DNA from: an uncultured Pseudomonadales bacterium
GTDB lineage: Bacteria; Pseudomonadota; Gammaproteobacteria; Pseudomonadales; Azotimanducaceae
Assembly (NCBI GenBank): GCA_958296405.1
Contig: OY282519.1
Location: 310,001 to 374,000 of the forward strand
Length of the DNA stretch: 64,000 bases
Direction: 5' to 3'
Positions 1-8,223 of this stretch are shown piece by piece. The position numbers and the translations under genes were made by a program. A model generated the notes under the pieces. That model was not told where the DNA came from. It saw only the letters and a list, made by a program, of their open reading frames with translations, and searched no databases. Every line of letters starts with the position of its first letter. Within the stretch, counting starts at the first letter, position 1.

Positions 1-843
1 GCCGAAGTAGCCCAAGGTGTCCTGATGTTCCCGGAACACGCGGTTGAACGCCGCGATTTGCCCGGCGTCCAGACAGGTGATCTGGCGTTCGTTCATGTCG
101 GTCAACATTTCGTCGTAGTCCTTCGCCTTGAGGCGGCGGCGCAGGATCAAATCGTCCAGTTCCGGCACGAGGGTTTGGATCGTCCGGGCGGCCCCCTCGG
201 GATCTGCGCACATGGTCTCGTAGGTGAAGAAGACACCGCGTTCCCGGTGCGTTTCGACATTGCGGCGCTGCCAGGCGAGGCAGTTGGCGACGTGGGTCGC
301 GGCCGCCGCCGGCAGGCTCCTGCCCGACGTCTCGAACTGGCGTTGGTAATGCGCCGAGAGCCGGGTCCGGTAGCGCCGGCAGATGCCTTCGCAGACGGCG
401 TAGGGGTTGCGCACCATGAACACGAACCGGGCGTTGCGGAAATGCCGGACCAGTTGCTCCACATGCAGCAGGTGCTGGGTGGACTTGGTGACGAACACCG
501 AGGCGTCCGGGGCATGGGCGCGGGCGTGGAAGTACCACGCCTTGCGGGTGCGCGGCCAGTCGTAGCTGCTCGGCTGCGTGAAGAGGTCGAGCCAGCTCCG
601 CTCCGACGCCCACAGCAGGCCGGGGAACCATTGCTCGCCCTCTGGGCCGCCCAGGGCTCGATAGGTCACCGGCCCGGCGAAGCCGCGTATCATCTGGCCT
701 TCCCACGGCAGCCGCCACGTCGCGCGGCAGGACTCCAGCGCGGCGGTGAGGAACGACGAGCCGCTGTTGTTCGGACAGACGACGAACAGATGCGTCCCGA
801 TCACGGTCGCGAGGTCGCGGTCGGCGCCGGGGACGTAGTTCAT
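1..843 (-). CDS. Sulfotransferase family protein (C-terminus beyond window)
   Basis: This reading frame runs off the left edge, so only 281 codons are visible. A PAPS-dependent sulfotransferase transfers sulfate from PAPS to a hydroxyl group. The N-terminus carries a 5'-phosphosulfate-binding P-loop-like stretch (VVCPNNSGSSFLTAALES, residues about 21-38). Further on lies the 3'-phosphate-binding type segment FVFMVRNPYAV, about residue 140, with the usual RNP core. No signal peptide is seen, so it is probably cytoplasmic. Its ATG overlaps the stop of the upstream glycosyltransferase (ATGA), so the two are probably translationally coupled. It is the last visible gene of the peptide-glycosyltransferase-sulfotransferase set. 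The substrate is unknown; the neighbouring peptides, each with a conserved tyrosine, are an attractive but unproven candidate. Confidence 0.8.
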   Translation of the reverse strand, partial: MNYVPGADRDLATVIGTHLFVVCPNNSGSSFLTAALESCRATWRLPWEGQMIRGFAGPVTYRALGGPEGEQWFPGLLWASERSWLDLFTQPSSYDWPRTRKAWYFHARAHAPDASVFVTKSTQHLLHVEQLVRHFRNARFVFMVRNPYAVCEGICRRYRTRLSAHYQRQFETSGRSLPAAAATHVANCLAWQRRNVETHRERGVFFTYETMCADPEGAARTIQTLVPELDDLILRRRLKAKDYDEMLTDMNERQITCLDAGQIAAFNRVFREHQDTLGYFG

Positions 844-1805
844 TCCCTGTTCCCGGCGAGCCTGTCCCCGGCGCTGCGCACGTGCGCGTCCGCCAGGCAG
901 CCCACATAGGCGTCATACCAGAGCCTGAAGGCATCCACGGGCTTGCGTTTGGGGTCGCCCTGCGTCCAGCGGAGCATGGCCTCCGGCATCCAGGGTTTGA
1001 CGGGCCCGGCGAAATGCAGCGTCCTGGCGTTTCCGGCGTCGACGCCCTCTCGCGCATGAATCGCCTCGGCCATGGGGACCACGAAGTCGTAGGTCCAGCC
1101 CACCAGCGTCTGGCGCCCGGCAAAGTGGCGGTTCAGGATGAGCTGGTCCGTATGGGTGGTGGCGGCGCCGGACCAGGACTGCGGCGCCACCAGGTCCAGG
1201 AGTTCCGTGTAGCAGCCTTCCTCCACGAGCCCCGCGTCGATGAGCAGGAAGCCGGCGCCGAAGGTGCGCTCGAGCACGCCTGCCGCGCCGGGCGGTCGTG
1301 CGGGGGGCAGGGGCGCGAAGGTGGCGGCGTCGCGTCGCGCGCCGCGCAGGAACACGTCGTCGCCGCAGCACAGCAACGCTGCGGGCGAGTCGAACAGGTC
1401 GGCGACGGAGGCTTGGAACAGGACGTCGCTGTCGTAGAACAGCACCTTGCGGTAGCCGCGCAGGCGGAAGGCTTCGAGGGAGTAGAGCTGCCCCAGCCTG
1501 GGTGCGAGTTCCGGGCGGGCGGCGCCCAGGGCGGCCAGCCGGTCGTGCAATTCGGGGGAGATGGGCTCGAAGCGCACGCGGGGGCAGGCCTGCGAGAGAT
1601 GTCGGCGGTGGGCTTCGGGCAGCGCGTCGTGGACGACGACGAGGTCGCCGCCGAAGCCGGGGTGGTGTTTCAGGAAAGAGCCGAGGGCGACGAGCGTGCC
1701 CGGCACGAAGCGCTCCGTGGTGGCGGTGACGAAGCAGATCTCCTTTGCGGCGTGCCCGCATGGAGGAGTTGCGTCAAGAGTCAAGGGAACCCCTTGAGGG
1801 AGCAC
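840..1805 (-). CDS. Glycosyltransferase, GT8-like nucleotide-diphospho-sugar transferase
   Basis: 321 residues. The N-terminal strand EICFVTATTERFVPGTLVAL and the later YRKVLFYDSDVLFQASVADLF (a DxD-type metal/nucleotide-sugar site, near residue 125) resemble GT8-family and related retaining transferases. A long region ending in TLHFAGPVKPW also fits GT8, where an HFxGxxKPW motif is typical. The predicted start is GTG at 1805, 27 bp after the stop of the first 58-residue peptide gene, and a conserved hairpin lies between them. No clear Shine-Dalgarno was found at this start. The first 25 or so codons are duplicated as vestiges inside the two upstream tandem units (2206-2285 and 2688-2767), so the start region belongs to the amplified segment. 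It overlaps the sulfotransferase downstream. Likely role: sugar transfer to the peptide product or to a surface glycan. Confidence 0.8.
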   Translation of the reverse strand: MLPQGVPLTLDATPPCGHAAKEICFVTATTERFVPGTLVALGSFLKHHPGFGGDLVVVHDALPEAHRRHLSQACPRVRFEPISPELHDRLAALGAARPELAPRLGQLYSLEAFRLRGYRKVLFYDSDVLFQASVADLFDSPAALLCCGDDVFLRGARRDAATFAPLPPARPPGAAGVLERTFGAGFLLIDAGLVEEGCYTELLDLVAPQSWSGAATTHTDQLILNRHFAGRQTLVGWTYDFVVPMAEAIHAREGVDAGNARTLHFAGPVKPWMPEAMLRWTQGDPKRKPVDAFRLWYDAYVGCLADAHVRSAGDRLAGNRE

Positions 1806-1806
1806 G

Positions 1807-1832
1807 ACGAAAGACTATGGAGACTCTTTCGT
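1807..1832 (-). promoter_or_regulatory. Conserved hairpin after each peptide gene
   Basis: An 8-bp perfect stem ACGAAAGA/TCTTTCGT encloses a 10-nt loop, starting at the stop codon of the peptide gene and ending just before the GT start. The identical structure occurs at 2287-2312 and 2769-2794 in the other two units. There is no T-run, so it is more likely an mRNA-processing, stabilising or attenuating element than a terminator. Function is inferred from position only. Confidence 0.5.
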
Positions 1833-2008
1833 TATGACGTCGGGTGGTAAGTAGCGTTTTCGACCACCGGATCGGGATCGGTTCCGCTTTGCGTCTCCAG
1901 GGTGCCGTCCTCTATCCGGAGAATGCGTGGCTTGGACCACACCTTCTTCGGCGCGTCGGCGACCGCTTCATTTTCGGGGGGGGGGGGGGGGGGGGTACTT
2001 TTGGCCAT
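1832..2008 (-). CDS. Putative modified-peptide precursor, copy 1
   Basis: 58 residues starting at ATG 2008. A strong Shine-Dalgarno (AGGAGGTG, 2018-2025) lies 9 nt upstream, which decides the start over longer frames. The peptide begins MAKST and runs into six prolines encoded by an unbroken C-run. A leader-like stretch follows, KKVWSKPRILRIEDGTL (residues about 21-37), nearly invariant among the three copies. The tail differs between copies; here it ends VVENATYHPTS. Conserved leader with variable acidic tail is the usual layout of RiPP precursors. The W..P spacing is reminiscent of lasso leaders but does not fit them exactly. No signal peptide is present. A glycosyltransferase and a sulfotransferase follow, and groEL precedes. 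Function unproven; it could also be a small regulatory or surface peptide. Confidence 0.7.
   Translation of the reverse strand: MAKSTPPPPPPENEAVADAPKKVWSKPRILRIEDGTLETQSGTDPDPVVENATYHPTS
1976..1995 (-). repeat. Homopolymer tract, 20 C (coding strand), copy 1
   Basis: Twenty consecutive C residues on the coding strand give the last two bases of a Thr codon plus six Pro codons at positions 5-11 of the peptide. A change of one base would frameshift the peptide right after its fifth codon. Tracts this long are classic slipped-strand sites. Confidence 0.9.
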
Positions 2009-2311
2009 CTTCGCTTTCACCTCCTCGCGTTGCTCTAGCTGCCACCTCGTCCGATTGGATGCGCACTCACGGCTGCTGTCCAGAGGATTGTATCCGTCAA
2101 CGGCCACAAAAAACCCCGCCGGAGCGAGTTTTTCTGGTTGCTCTTGGAGCAGCGAAAGCCGCTACATTATGCCGCCCATGTCTGGCATGCCCCCGCCTGG
2201 TGGCAGTGACGAAGCATATCTCCTTTGCGGTGCGCCCGCATGGAGGAGCTGCGTCAAGAGGCAAGGGAAGCCCTTGAGGGAGCACGACGAAAGACTATGG
2301 AGACTCTTTCG

Positions 2312-2488
2312 TTATGACATCGGGGAGTAAGTAACGTTTTCGTTCGGATCGGGCTGCGCCCCGCTTAGCGTCATCAGGGTGCCGTCCTCTATCCGGAGAA
2401 TGCGTGGCTTGGACCACACCTTCTTCGGTGCGTCGGCGACCGCTTCTCTATTTTCGGGGGGGGGGGGGGGGGGGGTACTTTTCTCCAT
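2312..2488 (-). CDS. Putative modified-peptide precursor, copy 2
   Basis: 58 residues from ATG 2488, with the same strong AGGAGGTG ribosome-binding site as copy 1. It begins MEKST with six prolines, and the leader-like part PKKVWSKPRILRIEDGTL matches copy 1 exactly. The tail diverges after GTL and ends PNENVTYSPMS. It keeps the PDP, EN, Y, P and terminal S positions seen in the other copies. Downstream are the conserved hairpin and a vestigial GT start that runs directly into groEL-tail sequence, so this copy has no modification gene of its own immediately 3'. It would rely on the enzymes downstream of copy 1. Function inferred only. Confidence 0.7.
   Translation of the reverse strand: MEKSTPPPPPPENREAVADAPKKVWSKPRILRIEDGTLMTLSGAQPDPNENVTYSPMS
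2456..2475 (-). repeat. Homopolymer tract, 20 C (coding strand), copy 2
   Basis: Same position and length as in copy 1, in frame, encoding Thr and six Pro near the peptide N-terminus. Confidence 0.9.
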
Positions 2489-2793
2489 CTTCGCTTTCAC
2501 CTCCTCGTGTTGCTCCAGCTGCCACATCGTCCGATTGGATGCGCGCTCACGGCCTGCTGTCCAGCGGATTGTAACCGTCAAACGGCCACAAAAAACCCCG
2601 CCGAAGCGGGGTTTTCTGGTTGCTCTTGGAGCAGCGAAAGCCGCTACATTATGCCGCCCATGTCTGGCATGCCCCCGCCTGGGGGCGGTGACGGAGCAGA
2701 TCTCCTTTGCGGTGCGCCCGCATGGAGGAGCTGCGTCAAGAGGCAAGGGAACCCCTTGAGGGGGCACGACGAAAGACTATGGAGACTCTTTCG

Positions 2794-2970
2794 TTATGAC
2801 GCCGGGGAGTAACAACAATTTTCGGGATCCGGATGGGTATCGACTGCGGTTAGCGTCTTCAGGGTGCCGTCGTCTATCCGGAGGATGCACGGCTTGGACC
2901 ACACCTTCTTCGGTGCGTCAACGACCGCTTCTCTATTTTCGGGGGGGGGGGGGGGGGTACTTTTGGCCAT
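2794..2970 (-). CDS. Putative modified-peptide precursor, copy 3
   Basis: 58 residues from ATG 2970, with AGGAGGTG upstream. It is the copy closest to groEL. It has five rather than six prolines because its C-run is 17 long, three shorter, and so stays in frame. The leader carries conservative changes (WSKPCILRIDDGTL). The tail is the most diverged and ends PENCCYSPAS, with a cysteine pair not found in the other copies. Length stays at 58 because the tail is one residue longer. That the core-like tail varies far more than flanking non-coding DNA argues for diversification of a product rather than simple decay. Function unknown; see the first copy. Confidence 0.68.
   Translation of the reverse strand: MAKSTPPPPPENREAVVDAPKKVWSKPCILRIDDGTLKTLTAVDTHPDPENCCYSPAS
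2941..2957 (-). repeat. Homopolymer tract, 17 C (coding strand), copy 3
   Basis: Seventeen C residues, exactly one codon shorter than in copies 1 and 2, which preserves the reading frame. Confidence 0.9.
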
Positions 2971-3045
2971 CTTCGCTTTCACCTCCTCGCCTTGCTCTGC
3001 CAGCTCATCTGATTGGATGTGCGCTCACGGCGCACTGTCCAAGGG

Positions 3046-3051
3046 ATTGTA
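3046..3051 (-). promoter_or_regulatory. Candidate -10 box of peptide gene 3
   Basis: TACAAT on the minus strand, about 75 bp upstream of the peptide start, within the conserved stretch TTGACGGTTACAATCC. The same stretch recurs with one change upstream of the other two copies. No good -35 at 17 bp is visible other than the T-run of the terminator, so this is a weak call. Confidence 0.3.
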
Positions 3052-3065
3052 ACCGTCAAACGGCC

Positions 3066-3092
3066 AAAAAAACCCCGCCGGAGCGGGGTTTT
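3066..3092 (-). terminator. Rho-independent terminator of groESL
   Basis: On the minus strand a GC-rich stem CCCCGC/GCGGGG with a short loop is followed by a run of seven T, about 35 bp past the groEL stop. Copies lie near 2590-2616 (intact) and 2108-2133 (one stem base changed and T-run altered) within the tandem units. Confidence 0.8.
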
Positions 3093-3124
3093 CTGGTTGC
3101 TCTTGGAGCAGCAACAAAAAGGCG

Positions 3125-5078
<1,954 letters not shown>

Positions 5079-5173
5079 GTGTTGATGCTCCCAAGAACTT
5101 CGTTGCGCGCGCTTCCCCCGGCGCGCCGCCCATTGGATACATGCGAGCCTTCAGCCTCGGCAGCAGGCCCGCG

Positions 5174-5200
5174 TAAGCACTCTCACCATGAGAGTGCTAA
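5174..5200 (-). promoter_or_regulatory. CIRCE operator (HrcA binding site)
   Basis: Inverted repeat TAAGCACTC-N9-GAGTGCTAA. The right arm and 9-nt spacer match the CIRCE consensus exactly and the left arm differs at one base. It lies about 95 bp upstream of groES and just downstream of the predicted -10, the usual place for HrcA repression. Confidence 0.9.
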
Positions 5201-5214
5201 TCGAGGGAGCGCCT

Positions 5215-5242
5215 ATCATAGGGGCGGCTTTTCATTATTCAA
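5215..5242 (-). promoter_or_regulatory. groESL promoter
   Basis: On the minus strand -35 TTGAAT (5237-5242) and -10 TATGAT (5215-5220) are separated by 16 bp. The preceding CCCC before the -10 also vaguely resembles a heat-shock sigma site. CIRCE lies immediately downstream. Confidence 0.65.
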
Positions 5243-5348
5243 CCCCTTGAGCGGGATCAGCGCCTTCTGGACGGGTGCCGCGCCCCCTCCCGCCTTGGCG
5301 CCCAAGCGACGGGCTTGGCCAACGCGCCAACCTGCGAGGCTGAGAGCC

Positions 5349-5660
5349 ATGTCCAATGCCTTGGATGACGCGGACGAACGCATCTGGCAGGTGGTGGCGC
5401 AAATCCCGCGTGGGCGCGTGGCCACCTACGGCCAGGTGGCGGCCCTCGCCGGCTTGCCGCGCGGCGGCAGGCGCGTCGGCAGGGCGATGGCGCAATTGCC
5501 ACAGGGCAGCGCATTGCCGTGGCACCGCGTGATCAACGCGGCGGGGCGCACGGCCATTCCCGGCGCCGGCGGTGAGCGGCAACGGCGGTTGCTCCGCGCC
5601 GAAGGCGTCATGTTCGTCAACGGCAAAGTCAATCTGCAACGATGGCGATGGTGCCCGTGA
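5349..5660 (+). CDS. Alkyltransferase-like protein (ATL family, MGMT-related)
   Basis: 103 residues. It matches the DNA-binding domain of O6-alkylguanine-DNA alkyltransferase: IPRGRVATYGQVAALAGLP, the arginine-finger region RRVGRAMAQLP and the active-site loop. That loop reads PWHRVI where MGMT has PCHRV. Replacement of the acceptor cysteine by tryptophan is the signature of ATL proteins, which bind O6-alkylguanine and flag it for nucleotide excision repair without transferring the group. The ATG at 5349 gives the normal family length; longer frames read back through the groES region. It is transcribed divergently from groESL, with about 150 bp between. Confidence 0.85.
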   Translation: MSNALDDADERIWQVVAQIPRGRVATYGQVAALAGLPRGGRRVGRAMAQLPQGSALPWHRVINAAGRTAIPGAGGERQRRLLRAEGVMFVNGKVNLQRWRWCP

Positions 5661-5742
5661 CCATTGCGGACGGCCCCGCGAGCCGGCGCAGGGTTCATCG
5701 CGTCGCCGTGCCGAGGAGGGGACGGCGCATACACATGCAACC

Positions 5743-7365
5743 ATGTGCGCAGCCGGTGCCCCGCCTCGCCCACCCTCGCGCGATGCCGAGGCCAGCGCGC
5801 TGAACGGCGCACCCGCTCCCGGAGTGCTGGCGAGCGTCACCGCCTATTTCCAGCCGCGAGTTGCCGCGCTGGCTTGCCTCGGCTTTTCGTCCGGGCTGCC
5901 GCTGCTGCTCATCTTCGCCACCCTATCCTTGTGGCTGCGCGAAGCCGGCGTCGAGCGCGCCGCGGCCACCTACTTCAGCTGGGCCGCGCTCGGCTACTCG
6001 TTCAAGTTCGTTTGGGCGCCGCTCATCGACAAGCTGCCAGCGCCTTTCGGCGCCCACCGCCTGGGGCGCCGCCGGGGCTGGCTGTTGCTGGCGCAACTCG
6101 CCGTCATCGGCGCCATCGTCGCCATGGCGCTTGCGGACCCGGCCGCGCCGGGTGGCCTCACGGCCATGGCTATCGCCGCGGTGGCCCTCGGCTTCTCCTC
6201 CGCAACCCAGGACATCGTCATCGATGCCTACCGCATTGAAGTGGCGGACGAGCGCTTGCAGGCGCTCCTCGCCTCCGCCTACGTCGCTGGCTATCGGGGG
6301 GGCATGTTGGTGGCCGGGGCGGTGGCGCTGTACTTGGCCGCTTGGTTCGGCAGCGTTGCCGACCACTACGACTACTTGGCGTGGCGGCACACCTACTTCT
6401 GCATGGCCGCGGCGATGGCGGTGGGTGTCGTCACCACCCTCGTCATCCGCGAACCCGCGGCGGCGAGTTCGCGTCAACGCCACAGCCCGGCGCACCACGC
6501 CCGCTTCGTGTTGCTGTTCGCGTTGGTGGCCGGGGCTTTCGTCGCCGCTTTCTTGGCCCTCGCCGACACCGCCCACTGGCTGCGCGGCGCGCTGGGCGGG
6601 CCGTCCGCGCCCCTCGCCGGATTTGTGGCGGAGGCGACGCGCTTGGCGCTTGCCTTGGCCGCGGCGCTGGCGATAGGCGCCCTATGCGCACGCTTGCGGG
6701 TGGCGCAACCAGAGCTGGTGCGGGACGCCTATGTGGCGCCCGTGGCGGACTTCTTCCGCCGCCATGGCCGCGGCGCCCTCGTCATCCTGCTGTTGGTGGG
6801 CTTCTACCGCGTGTCCGACATCGTGTTGGGCGTGGTGGCGAACATCTTCTACTTCGACATGGGCTACAGCAAGGAAGCCATCGCCACCGCGACCAAGGTG
6901 TTCGGCCTGTGGATGACGCTCGTGGGCGGCTTCCTGGGCGGCTGGCTCTCGCTCAACTTCGGCGTGATGCGCGTGCTGATGCTGGGCGCGGCGCTCACCG
7001 TGGCCACCAACCTGCTGTTCATCTTGCTCGCCGAAGCGCCGGGCAACCTGCCGCTCCTGTACGCCGTGATCAGCGCGGACAACCTGACGGCGGGGCTCGC
7101 CAGCGCCGCGTTCGTCGCCTACCTCTCAAGCCTGACGAGCCTTTCCTTCACCGCGGTGCAGTACGCCATCTTGAGTTCGCTCATGACGTTGTTCCCGAAG
7201 GTGATCGGCGGCTACTCCGGCACGATGGTGGACGCCGTGGGCTACAGCCACTTCTTTCTTGGCGCCGCGGCCATCGGCGTTCCGGTATGCTTGTTGGTGG
7301 CGCTGGCGGCACGCCACCGGCCGCCACGCGCAGACACTGCATCGCCAACCGCCACGCCCTCTTGA
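5743..7365 (+). CDS. AmpG-like MFS permease (muropeptide uptake)
   Basis: About 540 residues from ATG 5743, with many hydrophobic helices. The N-terminus after a polar lead shows ALACLGFSSGLPLLLIFATL and LREAGVERAAATYFSWAALGYSFKFVWAPLIDKLP, typical of AmpG permeases in the major facilitator superfamily. AmpG imports GlcNAc-anhydroMurNAc peptides from the periplasm for wall recycling. The central loop (GRRRGWLLLAQL) and later YKVSDIVLG-like segments also fit. The ampD amidase at 17.8-18.3 kb would act on the imported products. A GAGGAGGG lies 22 bp upstream, somewhat far for a ribosome-binding site, so the start could differ by a few codons. Confidence 0.8.
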   Translation: MCAAGAPPRPPSRDAEASALNGAPAPGVLASVTAYFQPRVAALACLGFSSGLPLLLIFATLSLWLREAGVERAAATYFSWAALGYSFKFVWAPLIDKLPAPFGAHRLGRRRGWLLLAQLAVIGAIVAMALADPAAPGGLTAMAIAAVALGFSSATQDIVIDAYRIEVADERLQALLASAYVAGYRGGMLVAGAVALYLAAWFGSVADHYDYLAWRHTYFCMAAAMAVGVVTTLVIREPAAASSRQRHSPAHHARFVLLFALVAGAFVAAFLALADTAHWLRGALGGPSAPLAGFVAEATRLALALAAALAIGALCARLRVAQPELVRDAYVAPVADFFRRHGRGALVILLLVGFYRVSDIVLGVVANIFYFDMGYSKEAIATATKVFGLWMTLVGGFLGGWLSLNFGVMRVLMLGAALTVATNLLFILLAEAPGNLPLLYAVISADNLTAGLASAAFVAYLSSLTSLSFTAVQYAILSSLMTLFPKVIGGYSGTMVDAVGYSHFFLGAAAIGVPVCLLVALAARHRPPRADTASPTATPS

Positions 7366-7447
7366 GCTCCCTTGAGCATCATGTTTGAACCGCCGCGACG
7401 ACTGCACGGAACGCTGTCTCCAAGCCAACGCGAGGCCGCCGCGCGCC

Positions 7448-8020
7448 ATGCCTAGCCCCCGCATCAGCCGCGTCATCACCCGCACCGGAGACCGCGGCGA
7501 GACGGCGCTGGCAGACGGCAAGCGCATGCCCAAGGGGCACCCCCGCTTCGAGTTGGTGGGCGCCTTGGACGAAGCCAACAGCTTTATCGGCCTGTTGGCG
7601 GCGCGCGTTGGCGAGGGCCTGCATCAGGAGCGGCTGACGGAGATTCAATCGCGCCTGTTCGATGTCGGCGGGGCGGTGGCGATGGGCGCAGCCACTCCGG
7701 TTTGGGAAGCGCAGACGGCCATCTTGCAGGACTGGGCCAAGGCCATGAACGCAGCGCTGCCGCCGCTCAAGGAGTTCGTGCTGCCCGGCGGCGACGAGAC
7801 GGTGGCCTTGGCGCACGTAGCGCGCAGCGTCGTGCGCCGCGCCGAGCGGGCCTTCTGGGCAGAAGCCGAATCCCTCGCGCCGCTCGTTGAAGCGAATGTG
7901 GGCGCGTGGCTGAACCGCCTCTCTGACTACCTGTTCGTGCTGGCGCGGACGCTGGCGCGGGAATCCGGCGCCGGCGAGTTGCTCTGGCAGCCTTTGGCGC
8001 TGCCCGACGAGGGCGAGTAG
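7448..8020 (+). CDS. ATP:cob(I)alamin adenosyltransferase, PduO type
   Basis: 190 residues, the usual size. It makes adenosylcobalamin from cob(I)alamin and ATP in the cytosol. The N-terminal ATP-binding stretch SRVITRTGDRGETALADGKR is diagnostic (the family has TKxGDxGxT). The central FVLPGGDETVALAHVARSVVRRAERAFW holds the conserved RxxxRRAER core, and the C-terminal NRLSDYLFVLAR matches the family. Start ATG 7448 fits the family N-terminus; the longer frame has unrelated sequence. It stands alone, 80 bp after the permease. No cobalamin riboswitch was recognised upstream. Confidence 0.92.
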   Translation: MPSPRISRVITRTGDRGETALADGKRMPKGHPRFELVGALDEANSFIGLLAARVGEGLHQERLTEIQSRLFDVGGAVAMGAATPVWEAQTAILQDWAKAMNAALPPLKEFVLPGGDETVALAHVARSVVRRAERAFWAEAESLAPLVEANVGAWLNRLSDYLFVLARTLARESGAGELLWQPLALPDEGE

Positions 8021-8183
8021 CCGGCGACCGGACGCGCCAACGCTTCCGGCAGCGACAACCACCCCACGCTCGACCTCCCACGGCTCGCCGCCTTGGCGAC
8101 GGCGAGCGTTCAGAGAGCGCCGCTCCTCCAACTGCCTCACCTGCGTTTTGCGCTGGCAGTCTTGCTGTTATTTCATACAGTGG

Positions 8184-8215
8184 TTGACGGGGGGGGGGGG
8201 GGGGGGGGGTAGGCT
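8184..8215 (+). promoter_or_regulatory. Candidate phase-variable promoter with poly-G spacer
   Basis: A -35-like TTGACG (8184-8189) merges into a run of 21 G (8189-8209), followed by a weak -10-like TAGGCT (8210-8215, 3 of 6 matches). The spacer is 20 bp, three longer than optimal, so loss of three G would align the elements. The -10 is very close to the annotated ATG at 8224, so either translation starts further in or the transcript is nearly leaderless. The promoter role is inferred; the tract itself is seen directly. Confidence 0.45.
8189..8209 (+). repeat. Homopolymer tract, 21 G
   Basis: Twenty-one consecutive G residues between the cobalamin adenosyltransferase and the leucine-rich metalloprotease gene. 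This is the longest tract in the window and lies in non-coding DNA. Confidence 0.95.
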
Positions 8216-8223
8216 TCCGTCCC

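Noticed and set aside
882-1850. Long plus-strand frame opposite the glycosyltransferase
   Set aside because: Arg/Gly/Val-rich composition without motifs; the minus-strand frame has clear GT8 features. A shadow of high-GC coding DNA.
1832-2970. The peptides as typical lasso precursors
   Set aside because: Lasso leaders need Y..P.L...G and a Thr two residues before the core. Here the Gly is at the wrong distance, no consistent Asp/Glu falls at core position 7-9 in all copies, and no B or C enzyme is visible.
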